A stretch of 64,000 nucleotides of DNA from Candidatus Poribacteria bacterium. GTDB lineage: Bacteria; Poribacteria; WGA-4E; JAJDTR01. The stretch lies in NCBI GenBank assembly GCA_028820655.1, contig JAPPIK010000024.1, forward strand, positions 1 through 64,000, read 5' to 3'. Positions 1 to 8,556 of the stretch are shown piece after piece; position 1 is the stretch's first letter, and each line of letters opens with the position of its first letter. The position numbers and the translations under genes are program-made. A model generated the notes under the pieces. It did not search any database. It had not been told where the DNA came from and saw only the letters and a list, made by a program, of their open reading frames with translations.

Positions 1-149
1 TGGACATCTACGTGAAAAGAGAAGATTTAATACAAAGATTTACCACATTTTTCTTGCGTTTTACGTTTGACGTCTGTCTAAAAGCTACAAATTACTAATT
101 CCGAAACGAAGAAGTTAAATCTCATAACTTGCAAAGGAGAATGCAATTC

Positions 150-668
150 ATGTATCGACGAGGAAATCTCTATTCATCTTGGTTGGTGAGTCTTTGTACC
201 GTTCTCGCTATCGGGTTCATTGGTTGCGGCGACGGTGATAGTGAGGGTGACAATGAATTGGTCGGCACATGGAGGCTAGAATCGGTCGATGGTGCAACTA
301 TTCAGCAAACAATAGACCAGTTCAAACAGTTGGCTGCCGCTTTCGGCCAAGAACTAGAAATCTCTTATACCGAGGACTGGACATTTGAAAGCGACGGGAT
401 GTGGCGTAGGGAATCGACCCTTGTAGCGCCAAACGACGCCGGCGAAGTAGAGACAAGCTCATTTGAAGCCACGGGCACATATTCGCTGTCTGGTTCCAGC
501 TATTCCATCACGATCATGGGGACCACCGGTGCGGACCCCACCGAAGATATTCAGGCGGACATCGATTTTGATTTTGCCGACATTATCAACGGTACGTGGT
601 CGATAGATGGGGGCACCCTAACGTTAACCGGCGCCGGCGGAACCACCCTCGGCTTCGAAAGGCAGTAA
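150..668 (+). CDS. Putative lipoprotein with lipocalin-like domain
   Basis: Predicted secreted lipoprotein of 172 residues. The N-terminus has basic residues, a hydrophobic stretch and a lipobox-like FIGC, so Cys26 would be the lipidated residue; Phe at -3 is unusual. The rest reads as a small beta-barrel: LVGTWRLE near the start of the mature part, then WTFESDGMWRRE and GTWSIDGGTLTLTG, a pattern typical of lipocalin-like domains in Bacteroidetes-type lipoproteins. I chose the ATG that sits 10 bases after AAAGGAGA; two in-frame starts further upstream overlap or precede that ribosome site. The ligand and role are unknown. It stands alone with no co-directional neighbour nearby. Confidence 0.75.
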   Translation: MYRRGNLYSSWLVSLCTVLAIGFIGCGDGDSEGDNELVGTWRLESVDGATIQQTIDQFKQLAAAFGQELEISYTEDWTFESDGMWRRESTLVAPNDAGEVETSSFEATGTYSLSGSSYSITIMGTTGADPTEDIQADIDFDFADIINGTWSIDGGTLTLTGAGGTTLGFERQ

Positions 669-1014
669 TTCTGGTCGAGTTGATAAATCTAGCGACTGGA
701 AGATGAGCAAGATTTAGTTCCAATTTGCGTATGGGCGAATAGGGTTCGGAAGGCGCCAATGGTCTCGGAGCCTATGTGGCTGTCGGCAAAGAGGGCCGCG
801 TCTTACCGAAAGCCGCTTGAAGCTTGAATTGCGGGTGGATCGGACATTCTTCAAGCTACCGTGACACGGAAGATGTTGATACGCAAGTAACGTTCACCCA
901 AGAATACTAGTTTTTACCGTAACACTCGGATTAAACGCAGATCTGAAATCCTTCCAATCAATGTGTATGTTCGTGCATCGGATTGGAATCTCATCAGCAA
1001 GATGGCAGGCTAGT
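669..1014. other. Intergenic stretch, nothing recognised
   Basis: No convincing gene, RNA or hairpin with a T-run is seen between the lipoprotein and the oxidoreductase. Open frames here are short and lack ribosome sites or recognisable protein content. Confidence 0.5.
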
Positions 1015-2139
1015 ATGAAAAACAGACAGGCAGATGCAAAATATAGGGTGGGTCTAATCGGCTGCGGGCGAAAAGGAACCGAACACGCCAGGGGATACCG
1101 ATTCCACCCACTCACCGAAGTTGTTGCGGCGACGGATACCGATCCTGAGAACCTTACGCTTTTCTGTGAACGGTTCGACGTGCCGGTATATGCGGATTAC
1201 GAGGAGATGCTCGACAAGGAGCGAATTGACATCGCTGCCCCAATTCTGCCCACGAGCGTGAACCCGGAGGTTGTCGTCACTTGCGCCACCGCTGGCGTCA
1301 AGGCGATTTTCTGCGAGAAACCTATGTCCGCTAGCTTGGAAGACGCGGACCGAATGGTGGAGGTTTGTCGTTCTCGCGGGATAAAGTTCGCCGCCGGGGA
1401 TGCGTTTCGGAATTTACCGCAGTATTGGTCGGCACGGGAGATGATCGAAGCGGGTGAGATTGGGGAAATCCTGAGCATCAATCTCTACGATGCGACGAGC
1501 ACGATTTCGGGAGCGGGTTGTCAGGGCTTAAGTCTAATGCGCATGTTTGCTTGGGATTCCGATGTGGATCAGGTGGTCGGTCATGTGATGACGGATCCGT
1601 TCAGCGACGATGATCAGGACATGGGCGGATACGTTCGATTTAGCAACGGAATTGAATGTTTGGTGCATTCTAAATCCGCCGCTAGACGCGGCATCGAGGT
1701 AATGGGGAGCCGGGGAATCTTCGCGAGTGACTATAGTAGCTTTCATCTATGGAAACTAGACAACAGCGCCAATCCACGATCTGCAAAACTGTCGGAACTC
1801 CATGAGATCGGAGGGCTGTTTCATGACCTGACGTATGAACCTAACTACGACAGTGACGGAAAAGGACTTCCGGGGAATCGGCAAATGGCGAGTATCCAGT
1901 CCATTGTGGATTCGCTTGAAAAGGACATTGAGCCGCGGTGTAGTGGCGACAATATGCTCAAGGTGTTAGAGATTGCGATTGCATTTCGAGAGTCGCATCG
2001 CCGGGGACATGCGCCCGTCAAACTGCCACTTGAAAATCGCAGTTTGAAGATTATCCCCATCCCTGCGCGATGGCTCAACAAGAAGGAGGTCTACGGAAGG
2101 GAATGGTATGCGAAGGAAATGGACCGGTACGCGCAGTGA
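1015..2139 (+). CDS. Gfo/Idh/MocA family oxidoreductase
   Basis: NAD(P)-dependent dehydrogenase of the Gfo/Idh/MocA family, about 374 residues. A Rossmann dinucleotide site opens the protein (VGLIGCGRKGTEHARG, close to GxGxxG), an acidic residue follows the second strand (AATDTD), and the family's EKP motif is present (FCEKPMS). The C-terminal half fits the family's substrate-binding alpha/beta domain. Family members oxidise or reduce sugars, inositols and related polyols; the substrate here cannot be told. The start is uncertain: an ATG 54 bases upstream is also in frame, but protein similarity should begin only at MKNRQADAKYRVGLIG. No partner genes are adjacent. Confidence 0.88.
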   Translation: MKNRQADAKYRVGLIGCGRKGTEHARGYRFHPLTEVVAATDTDPENLTLFCERFDVPVYADYEEMLDKERIDIAAPILPTSVNPEVVVTCATAGVKAIFCEKPMSASLEDADRMVEVCRSRGIKFAAGDAFRNLPQYWSAREMIEAGEIGEILSINLYDATSTISGAGCQGLSLMRMFAWDSDVDQVVGHVMTDPFSDDDQDMGGYVRFSNGIECLVHSKSAARRGIEVMGSRGIFASDYSSFHLWKLDNSANPRSAKLSELHEIGGLFHDLTYEPNYDSDGKGLPGNRQMASIQSIVDSLEKDIEPRCSGDNMLKVLEIAIAFRESHRRGHAPVKLPLENRSLKIIPIPARWLNKKEVYGREWYAKEMDRYAQ

Positions 2140-2264
2140 AAGAGCAGTGGTTTGTGGTAGTAGTTGGCGGGGTGTTTCAAGCTTTTTTTGGGTGCGGAAT
2201 ACAGGGCCGATTGTGTTTCTCTACAAGGCGCGGAAGGACTAGCGGTTGGAGGTGTGTTGGCGAT

Positions 2265-2281
2265 GGTGGGCAGTGCCCACC
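2265..2281. repeat. Dispersed hairpin repeat, GGTGGGCA type
   Basis: Perfect 8-bp inverted repeat GGTGGGCA/TGCCCACC around one base, followed by CTACAAAATTGGG. A close relative (AGGGTGGGCACCGCCCACC) occurs at 45722-45740. It lies just beyond the 3' end of the minus-strand DMT protein. Confidence 0.6.
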
Positions 2282-2301
2282 CTACAAAATTGGGATGGTC
2301 G

Positions 2302-2748
2302 CTAGGATTCGCCAATGTTGTTGCCGATGGTGTACAGGACAATCGTTACTATCGCGCCGACAAATGCCGCCCAATGATAGATGTTAAAGGTCTCTTTGAA
2401 TATTACTACCGACACGACAATCGACGTCGTAATGATCGACATCACGGCGTAGAGCATATAGCTTGATGTCCCAAAGTTCGTGTAGAGTAGATTAAAACCC
2501 AAAAACGTAAGGAATAGCCCGATACCGCCTACAACAACCCAAATCCAACTCTGTTTGATAATTGTTGTGTACTTCGTCGGTCCCGATAAAGGCGCCACTA
2601 TTAAAGCGAGGATAAACGAGATGAAAATTGATATGACGAGAAATGCAAGTGAGTTGCCAAGAGCGATGGCTTTCTTTTGACTCGCGGCGAACATGGAGTT
2701 GCCTAGCGCGCCGATAAACGCAAACAGGAGGAGCAACAGTGTTTTCAT
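2302..2748 (-). CDS. Small DMT/EamA-like membrane transporter
   Basis: Integral membrane protein of 148 residues with four to five predicted helices: MKTLLLLLFAFIGALGNSMF at the N-terminus, then LAFLVISIFISFILALIV, a segment around WIWVVVGGIGLFLTFLG, TSSYMLYAVMSIITTSIVVS and a last helix around AAFVGAIVTIVLYTIG. The pattern GTSSYMLYAVMSI...FKETFNIYHWAAFVGAIVTIVLY is like the second half of EamA or the small DMT exporters, where an E-x-hydrophobic segment precedes the last helix. It is half the length of a full ten-helix EamA protein, so it probably works as a dimer. Substrate unknown. No linked genes. Confidence 0.65.
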   Translation of the reverse strand: MKTLLLLLFAFIGALGNSMFAASQKKAIALGNSLAFLVISIFISFILALIVAPLSGPTKYTTIIKQSWIWVVVGGIGLFLTFLGFNLLYTNFGTSSYMLYAVMSIITTSIVVSVVIFKETFNIYHWAAFVGAIVTIVLYTIGNNIGES

Positions 2749-2937
2749 AGGGCTCGTGCAGATCGGTTTGTAGTAGCAATCAAGCGAGCGGATAGCGAGT
2801 ACGATAGAGATCCCGTCATTGCGCGTCCGGTTGGTCGTTTGTTTACACGCACTTGACCCGCCGTGTTGCTTTGTGTAGAAACGGGCAATTAATTACCCTA
2901 CTACGAACCTTTGGGCGTTCGTGTGGGTAAGTTTTAA

Positions 2938-3672
2938 TTAGTAACGGGCGAGCGCCGGATCAATCTCCACCGCCCACTGGTCGATGCCGCCCGCCAGACT
3001 CTTGACGTTGTCAAATCCATTCTGGTATAGAAATGCGGCAGCGTGTAGGCTCCTCATGCCGTGGTGGCAATAGGTTACAATTTCGGTTTGTCGGTCAAGC
3101 TGGTCGGCATTTTGGGGCAGGTCGTTGAGAGGAATCAAGGTTGCACCTTCAAGGTGGACAATGTCGTATTCGTCGGGTTCGCGTACATCAAGCAGCGCAA
3201 TCTGGTCACCACTATCCAATTTATCCTTGAGGTCGCACGGCGAGATTTCGTGTTTATCGGGCTGGAATTCTGGGCGGCTCATTGTAGGGTCTCCCTCGTT
3301 CGTGTCAATGTGGGCGTTACACTCGGCACACGGGCACATTTCTTTAAGCGTTTGGAAAGAGTAGATGCCGGTCGAATGCCCGTCGCTCCATCGGAACTGT
3401 ACCGCGTAGCGGCCGACAAGCTGAATATCAAGGGGGAGTACATCGCCGGATACCTGGATCAGGGAGTAATCACCGTCTCCGTCCGGGGCGAACAGGGAGT
3501 GAACATCCAACCCTTTGTGGCGGATTGCCGAACACTCGGCGCAGGGACACATACGTCTCAGGTAGGGAAAAGGGTATTCGCTTCTGTGCCCATCCTTCCA
3601 TTCGACAAGGAAGCCGGTGTCACCGAGCCGTTTTAGGGTTTTCGGTTGGTATTGCTGGGCTGACAGGTTCAT
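2938..3672 (-). CDS. DUF971 (GBBH-like N-terminal) fused to rhodanese domain
   Basis: Two-domain protein of 244 residues. Residues about 10-125 are a DUF971/gamma-butyrobetaine-hydroxylase-like N-terminal domain with its repeated WxDGH strand (VEWKDGHRSEYPF; FRWSDGHSTGIYSF) and two CPCAEC motifs that could bind metal or an Fe-S cluster. Residues about 140-240 are a rhodanese domain with LLDVREPDEY and the active-site loop YCHHGMRS, whose Cys is the persulfide carrier. DUF971 proteins are often found next to SUF and Mrp genes; here the gene closes the suf-type cluster, 12 bases after the DUF59 gene, so a role in sulfur delivery or Fe-S handling is a reasonable inference. Confidence 0.85.
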   Translation of the reverse strand: MNLSAQQYQPKTLKRLGDTGFLVEWKDGHRSEYPFPYLRRMCPCAECSAIRHKGLDVHSLFAPDGDGDYSLIQVSGDVLPLDIQLVGRYAVQFRWSDGHSTGIYSFQTLKEMCPCAECNAHIDTNEGDPTMSRPEFQPDKHEISPCDLKDKLDSGDQIALLDVREPDEYDIVHLEGATLIPLNDLPQNADQLDRQTEIVTYCHHGMRSLHAAAFLYQNGFDNVKSLAGGIDQWAVEIDPALARY

Positions 3673-3684
3673 TTTTGTGCCGGC

Positions 3685-3984
3685 TCAAAAGATTCCCAAC
3701 TCATCCTTTGCGTCGTCCGTCATCATCTCCGGAGTCCAAGGCGGCGTCCACACAACATCAATGTTGACCTCGTCAACTCCCTCCAGTTGTTGGGTGACGT
3801 TTTGTGTACCGTTGACGAGTTGCCCGCCAGCGGGGCACGCCGGGCTTGTCAGAGTCATGGTAATGCCGACCGTTTCGTTATTAATGTCAACACCGTAAAT
3901 CAATCCCATATCCACGATGTTGATGCCCACCTCCGGGTCTATGATCTGTTTTAGATTCTCCAATACGGTCTCTTCGGATACCAT
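3685..3984 (-). CDS. SufT/MIP18-family (DUF59) Fe-S assembly protein
   Basis: Small 99-residue MIP18/DUF59 domain protein. It has the family's opening (VLENLKQIIDPEVGINIVDMGLIYGV) and the TSPACPAGGQLVNG loop holding the conserved Cys. Relatives are SufT and PaaD, which help load Fe-S clusters onto client proteins. It is downstream of sufU and the Rieske gene and directly upstream of the DUF971-rhodanese gene, as expected for a SUF cluster. A ribosome site (AAGGAGA) precedes the ATG. A gap of about 210 bases holding two hairpin repeats separates it from the Rieske gene, so it may have its own transcript end or start. Confidence 0.87.
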   Translation of the reverse strand: MVSEETVLENLKQIIDPEVGINIVDMGLIYGVDINNETVGITMTLTSPACPAGGQLVNGTQNVTQQLEGVDEVNIDVVWTPPWTPEMMTDDAKDELGIF

Positions 3985-4018
3985 TTCAGATCTCCTTCGC
4001 TTTGGGGCTCGTGCACTA

Positions 4019-4043
4019 TAGGCGGGGCAAGATGCCCCGCCTA
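4019..4043. repeat. GC-rich hairpin repeat (TAGGCGGGGCA type)
   Basis: Perfect 11-bp inverted repeat TAGGCGGGGCA / TGCCCCGCCTA with loop AGA, between the DUF59 and Rieske genes. Shorter relatives occur at 12280-12296 and 39067-39085. It has no T-run, so it is not a simple terminator in either direction. Confidence 0.65.
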
Positions 4044-4159
4044 CAGGACGTTACTATTTAAGAGTTCCTTCTCTTAAAGTCATACGTCGTTGAACGTTCA
4101 ATGTCTTTTAGATTGGCGATTAATTGAGGGAAACGTATAACGAATTATTGAGAGGGATC

Positions 4160-4184
4160 GGAGTCGCGATTCGGAGATCGCTCC
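4160..4184. repeat. Hairpin repeat (GGAGtCGCGAT...ATCGCTCC type)
   Basis: Imperfect inverted repeat with CGCGATTCGG core followed by GATCGCTCCTACAG. Near-identical sequence recurs at 6973-6998 and a larger version at 28152-28205. It lies just downstream of the Rieske stop codon. Confidence 0.55.
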
Positions 4185-4197
4185 TACAGTTTTGCCG

Positions 4198-4509
4198 TCA
4201 ATCTATATTCACCAGAATGTCATCGCCGTCGATCTTGACTTCGTAGCAGTCGACGGGTTCGACGGCAGGCATACACAGCGGTTCTCCGGTAACCACGCTG
4301 AATCGTGCGCCGTGACGAGGGCACTCGATCTCTTCGCCGTCCAATTCCCCTTGGGCGAGGGGACCGCCGTCGTGAGTGCAGATGTCCTCAATGGCGTAGA
4401 ATTCCCCGTCCACGTTGAAGAGCGCCACCGGTACAAAATCCACTTCGACCAGCTTCTTTTTGCCGGGAGGAATTTCGCTGACTTTGGCGACTTTGAAGAA
4501 CTCCGCCAT
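4198..4509 (-). CDS. Rieske [2Fe-2S] ferredoxin
   Basis: 103-residue single-domain Rieske protein of the NirD/BphA3 ferredoxin type. The cluster ligands are seen as CTHDG (Cys, His) and CPRHGARF (Cys, His). The likely role is electron transfer, or a cluster carrier, in the SUF pathway. The ATG was chosen because AGGAGGA lies 6-7 bases upstream; a further ATG two codons earlier sits too close to that site. The start comes 2 bases after the sufU stop codon, so the two are translated together. Confidence 0.9.
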   Translation of the reverse strand: MAEFFKVAKVSEIPPGKKKLVEVDFVPVALFNVDGEFYAIEDICTHDGGPLAQGELDGEEIECPRHGARFSVVTGEPLCMPAVEPVDCYEVKIDGDDILVNID

Positions 4510-4511
4510 GC

Positions 4512-4910
4512 TCATTCCTCCTCGTCGTCCTCTTCGCCAGGCCATCCCTTGATTCCGTAAGCGCCGGCTTTCAACACCTTCAGGGCTAACAGTCCGCATT
4601 TCAGGCGCACCGGACCGAGCGGAATACCGAGCAATTCCAAGATGTCGTCCTTGGACAGCTTTTTTACATCTTCCAGCGCTTGTCCTTTGACCTCCTCCGT
4701 CAACATTGACGCAGCCGCTTGGCTGATTGTGCAGCCGTGACCGCAGAAGCGGACATCCTTGATGACCCCATCCTCGACCTCGAGATCCATGCGAATCTGA
4801 TCGCCGCACAGAGGATTATCCTCCTCGTAGGAGATATCGGGCTCCTCCAACGTCCCATAATTGCTAGGATTTTCGTAATGGTCGAGAATGTCTTCCTCGT
4901 AGATATTCAT
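4512..4910 (-). CDS. sufU: SufU Fe-S scaffold/sulfur relay protein
   Basis: 132-residue SufU/IscU-like protein. It begins with the family's YEEDILDHYENPSNYG, and the three conserved Cys are visible in NPLCGDQI, GHGCTIS and RLKCGLLALKVLKAG. In Firmicutes SufU takes sulfur from SufS through a bound zinc and passes it to SufBCD. Its ATG overlaps the sufS stop codon as ATGA, so the pair is translationally coupled. The C-terminus is an acidic tail (GEEDDEEE). Confidence 0.93.
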   Translation of the reverse strand: MNIYEEDILDHYENPSNYGTLEEPDISYEEDNPLCGDQIRMDLEVEDGVIKDVRFCGHGCTISQAAASMLTEEVKGQALEDVKKLSKDDILELLGIPLGPVRLKCGLLALKVLKAGAYGIKGWPGEEDDEEE

Positions 4911-6163
4911 CCTTGTCTCCGCGCCAATAGGTTTTGGGCTTTCAGCGCCCCATCGTAGAGCCTATCGACGTCTTGCATCGTGTTGTAAAGATAAAAACTC
5001 GCGCGCGCCGTCGCAATGACGCCGTAGTGTTGCATCAGCGGTTGAGCGCAGTGGTGTCCCGCTCGAACTGCCACACCAGTGGTATCAAGCACGCCAGCGA
5101 GATCATGGGGATGGATGCCTTCAAGATTGAACGTGATAACTCCCGCCTTTATGCGGGGTTTCGGTCCATAGATGGTGATTCCGTCGATCTCTCTCAGCTT
5201 CTGATGGGCGTAGTCGATTATCTGCTGTTCGTGTGCGTGCACCGCATCCAAGCCGATCCCATCAAGATAGTCTACGGCATGACCGAGACCGATGGCTTCG
5301 GCGATGGCTGGCGTTCCCGCTTCGAATCTAGCGGGCACGTCCGCGTAGGTTGAGCGTTCGCGCTGCACAGCTCGAATCATCGAACCGCCTCCGAGGAAGG
5401 GCTGCATATCTTCCAAAAGATTCCGTTTCCCGTAAAGCACACCAACGCCTGTAGGTCCGCACATCTTATGACCCGAGAACGCGAGGAAGTCGCAGTCAAG
5501 CGCTTCGACATCAACGGGCAGGTGCGGCACGCTTTGCGCGGCGTCGATAAGCACCGTGGCGCCGATGGAATGCGCGGCAGCGGTAATTTCACGAACCGGA
5601 TTTATGGTTCCCAAGACGTTCGAGACATGTGTGATTGCCACCAGCTTCGTCCGATCCGTCAATAACTTATCTAGATCGTCCAATTGGAGCAACCCCTCAT
5701 CGGTCACCTCAATGAAGCGCAGTGTTGCTCCGGTTCGTTCTGCGAGCAGTTGCCACGGCACGAGGTTGCTGTGATGTTCCATCACGGTGAGGAGGATTTC
5801 ATCGCCTGGACCGATATTGGCGTTTCCCCAGCTATACGCGAGGAGATTGATGGATTCGGTTGTGTTTCGGGTGAAAATAACTTGGCTTGCTCGGCGTGCG
5901 TTAATAAATCGCGCGATCTTCCGCCGCGCATCTTCATACGCCGCGGTCGCCTCTTCCGAGATCTGGTAGATGCCTCGATGGATGTTGGATCGATAGCGCT
6001 CATAGTAGCCATCCATCGCTTCAAGCACGCAGCGCGCCGTCTGAGAGGACGCGGCGCTGTCGAGATAGGCGATGGGCGAATCGCCCGCAAAAATAGGGAA
6101 ATCTTTACGGATGCGATCCACGCCAAGTGGGTGAAATTCATCTCGATCAACGTGCATGTGCAT
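4907..6163 (-). CDS. sufS: SufS-type cysteine desulfurase
   Basis: PLP-dependent group II cysteine desulfurase, about 418 residues. It converts cysteine to alanine and supplies persulfide for Fe-S clusters. Visible landmarks are YLDSAASSQ near the N-terminus, THVSNVLGTINPV, the PLP lysine in FSGHKMCGPTGVG and the active Cys region around RAGHHCAQPLM. Three in-frame starts (GTG at 6169, ATG at 6163 and 6157) are close together without a clear ribosome site, so the first few residues are uncertain. Downstream it overlaps sufU by the ATGA arrangement. A strong hairpin repeat sits 23 bases upstream of the start, within the leader. Confidence 0.93.
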   Translation of the reverse strand: MHMHVDRDEFHPLGVDRIRKDFPIFAGDSPIAYLDSAASSQTARCVLEAMDGYYERYRSNIHRGIYQISEEATAAYEDARRKIARFINARRASQVIFTRNTTESINLLAYSWGNANIGPGDEILLTVMEHHSNLVPWQLLAERTGATLRFIEVTDEGLLQLDDLDKLLTDRTKLVAITHVSNVLGTINPVREITAAAHSIGATVLIDAAQSVPHLPVDVEALDCDFLAFSGHKMCGPTGVGVLYGKRNLLEDMQPFLGGGSMIRAVQRERSTYADVPARFEAGTPAIAEAIGLGHAVDYLDGIGLDAVHAHEQQIIDYAHQKLREIDGITIYGPKPRIKAGVITFNLEGIHPHDLAGVLDTTGVAVRAGHHCAQPLMQHYGVIATARASFYLYNTMQDVDRLYDGALKAQNLLARRQG

Positions 6164-6185
6164 CACCACAGGTGTTTCTACGAAG

Positions 6186-6218
6186 AGAAACCGAGTTTCG
6201 GAATGAAACTCGGTTTCT
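6186..6218. repeat. AGAAACCGAGTTTC hairpin repeat
   Basis: Perfect 14-bp inverted repeat (AGAAACCGAGTTTC, 5-base loop, GAAACTCGGTTTCT) between the glutaredoxin gene and sufS. Two imperfect relatives with the same core occur at 38541-38570 and 40087-40118. There is no T-run. It lies in the sufS leader and could affect mRNA stability. Confidence 0.75.
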
Positions 6219-6251
6219 GAGAGAGACTGAAACGGGACATGACTATCAAGG

Positions 6252-6596
6252 TTATCTATCGCTTGAGAAGCCGATGTTTACCGAAGCGGGGCCGTGGTCT
6301 GCGCAGGCTTCGTCCGTGGGCACATCGGTTGCCGCTTCGCTATGTTGGACAATGCCCGACTGGATAAGGTATGACTCGACCTCATCGCCGCTGACATCGG
6401 CGAGTATGACATCGTCAATCTGGACGCACGGCTGCATCGGCTGACCGGTCTTTTGGACCATCTCGCGATAGTTGTCCGCGTTGTTAATGATGTCTTTGTC
6501 TTCGTACTCCAGACCGTATTTGGCGAATATGGCGCGAACGCCGTTACTCCAACCGCAGACGGGCTTCATATAGGCGGTAATCGTTGGTTGACTCAT
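6252..6596 (-). CDS. Glutaredoxin-like protein, CGWS active site
   Basis: 114-residue thioredoxin-fold protein. The active site is CGWS at residues 14-17, a single-Cys form close to the CGFS of monothiol glutaredoxins that carry Fe-S clusters. The later part (QPCVQIDDVILADVSGDEVESYL) matches the second half of the glutaredoxin fold. The start is fixed by AAAAGGAGA 8 bases upstream. It sits between sufD and sufS, so a role in cluster transfer is likely but not proven. The C-terminal 25 residues are an extra tail with little predicted structure. Confidence 0.82.
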   Translation of the reverse strand: MSQPTITAYMKPVCGWSNGVRAIFAKYGLEYEDKDIINNADNYREMVQKTGQPMQPCVQIDDVILADVSGDEVESYLIQSGIVQHSEAATDVPTDEACADHGPASVNIGFSSDR

Positions 6597-7063
6597 TTTG
6601 TTGTCTCCTTTTAAGGCAGTGGTCAGTGGCTGGTGGCCTGTGACCAGTAGGGGAATCCAAAAAACGGTGGCTAGTGCAAGAATCACCTGCCACATTTCAA
6701 TTTTAAAGTAAAGTAACTTCCTGTTCGTAACCAGTTATTCGGTAAAACCCACACTGTCCGTGAATACCCAATTTTGACAATCGTAGATCGCTTGAAGCGT
6801 TCGTAGTGAATAACGATCATTATTCACGGCAGAAACCTACAAGATTAAATTAAAGCCAAAATCACTATTCTTTGCTTCTTGCGACAACCCTAGTCTATAA
6901 ATCTTTAGGTCAATTAAGATTCTTTTGAGGTTTGTAGTAGCGCAATTCATTGTGCGTCTTTGGTTCAAGACAGGAGGTCGCGATTCGGAAATCGCTCCTA
7001 CAGAGAGTCTGTAACAGCAATCTTCTATTCGAGGATCCTACTGAAACTCCTACCTAGTTACCA
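6597..7063. other. Intergenic gap inside the suf cluster with two hairpins
   Basis: No gene seen. It holds an 8-bp perfect hairpin (GTGAATAA / TTATTCAC, 6806-6827) and a copy of the GGAG-CGCGATT hairpin family (6973-6998). The length and low GC suggest that the glutaredoxin-sufS-sufU part has its own promoter, but I cannot point to convincing -35/-10 boxes. Confidence 0.5.
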
Positions 7064-8512
7064 CTATTTTGCAGCCGCAAGTTTTTGTGTAATCGAGTCC
7101 TGCAATTCACCGCGAACCGAATCCAGCGGTATTCTATCCATCACCGGTTCGAAGAAACCATCCACAATCATCTTCTCGGCTTGGCTGCGCGACAACCCGC
7201 GGCTCATCAAGTAGAACACCTGTTCTTTGTCGATCGGTCCCGCGGTAGCGCCGTGCGTGCAGCGCACCTCGTGCGCTTGGATTTCCAAGCCCGGCAACGT
7301 ATCTGCATGGGCGCGGTCACTCAACACCAGGTTATCGTTCTTCTGATAGGCGTCGGTATGTTGACCGTCGGGATAGACATAAATGTTGCCGCTCCATGCC
7401 GTCTGCGATCTGTCCCGGAGCACGGTTCTATACAGCAGATCGCTCGAAGTGTGCGGCGCAATATGCTCCTGCGCGGTGCTCACGTCAACATGCTGGCGCG
7501 AATGTGTGAACGTCAAACCAAGCATTTGAACGTTGCTTCCTGCGCCTTCCAGCGCGGCAGTCTGATTCAGCTTGCTCAGACGACTTCCCAGCGTGCCGGA
7601 GACCCAGCATAACCGGGAATCCCGTCCGGCAATCGCGCGCTGCGTGGAAAAATTCCAGACCTGCTGATTCCATCGTTGCACTTGCACATAGGTGATGTCG
7701 GCATTCTGTCCGGCAAAGATCTCAACGGCGCCGCAATGGAACCCCGCAACCCCGCCGTTTGACGAAACTTGCTCCTCAAGAATTGTGACCTTGCTGTCGG
7801 CGTCCGCGACGATGATTGTATGCGACAGATCCGCGTGCCCCGACTCGGACAACGCGATGAAGACGCGCAACGGAACTTCAACAACGACGCCTTTGGGGAC
7901 GTGCAGCAGGTATCCGCCTTGCCAGAACGCACCGTGCAGCGCGTCAAATTTGTTCCGCAGCGGGATGTTACCGCTCCGGAGTTGCGTTTCGGTTGTCACC
8001 CCCTTGGTCATGAAATATGACCTGACAAGATCGGGGCGTTCCTTCAACGCCGTGTTCAGATCCGCGAAATAAACCCCTTTGCGCTCAGTCTCCTTTGACA
8101 CGAAGGATTCGACGGGTGAGCCATCCTCTATAGCGATGACACCGGACGATTCTTCGTTCGACTCCGCCTGTGTTTTCGTTATGCCTGATGAGGCGGGTGT
8201 TTCCGATGCGTCCAATGCCGAAAATGCGGCCGGATTGTAGTCATCCACGTTGAAACCGCGCATGTTCCGCTTTGTGCGGCGCCAGTAATCTTGCGTACGC
8301 ATGTCCACTTTTCGCCGCCACTCGTCATCATCGGCGGTGTGCGGCATCAGGAGGGACTGGTAAGCATCGTGTGCCTCCAATCGCCTCTCACGCATCCACT
8401 TGGGTTCATCTTGGCATCTGGATATTTCCTCCACAAAGTCGCGTGAAAAGTCCCCCGTGCGCACATTATGAGCACGGGGGCGAGTTTGAATCAGTTCGGA
8501 ACTCAATTGCAT
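7064..8512 (-). CDS. sufD: SufD subunit of the SufBCD Fe-S assembly complex
   Basis: 482-residue SufB/SufD-family protein. SufD pairs with SufB on the SufC ATPase to build Fe-S clusters. The C-terminal two thirds form the right-handed beta-helix, with LEIQAHEVRCTHGATAGPID holding the His of the SufB-SufD interface, and the ending [21 protein letters not shown] is typical. Residues about 95-140 are a low-similarity linker between the N-terminal helical part and the core. The ATG is preceded closely by GTGGAGA. The gene starts 44 bases after the sufB stop codon. Confidence 0.93.
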   Translation of the reverse strand: MQLSSELIQTRPRAHNVRTGDFSRDFVEEISRCQDEPKWMRERRLEAHDAYQSLLMPHTADDDEWRRKVDMRTQDYWRRTKRNMRGFNVDDYNPAAFSALDASETPASSGITKTQAESNEESSGVIAIEDGSPVESFVSKETERKGVYFADLNTALKERPDLVRSYFMTKGVTTETQLRSGNIPLRNKFDALHGAFWQGGYLLHVPKGVVVEVPLRVFIALSESGHADLSHTIIVADADSKVTILEEQVSSNGGVAGFHCGAVEIFAGQNADITYVQVQRWNQQVWNFSTQRAIAGRDSRLCWVSGTLGSRLSKLNQTAALEGAGSNVQMLGLTFTHSRQHVDVSTAQEHIAPHTSSDLLYRTVLRDRSQTAWSGNIYVYPDGQHTDAYQKNDNLVLSDRAHADTLPGLEIQAHEVRCTHGATAGPIDKEQVFYLMSRGLSRSQAEKMIVDGFFEPVMDRIPLDSVRGELQDSITQKLAAAK

Positions 8513-8556
8513 TCTCCACTGTTGAAACGTGATAAACGCCGCTACCGGGTCACGCG

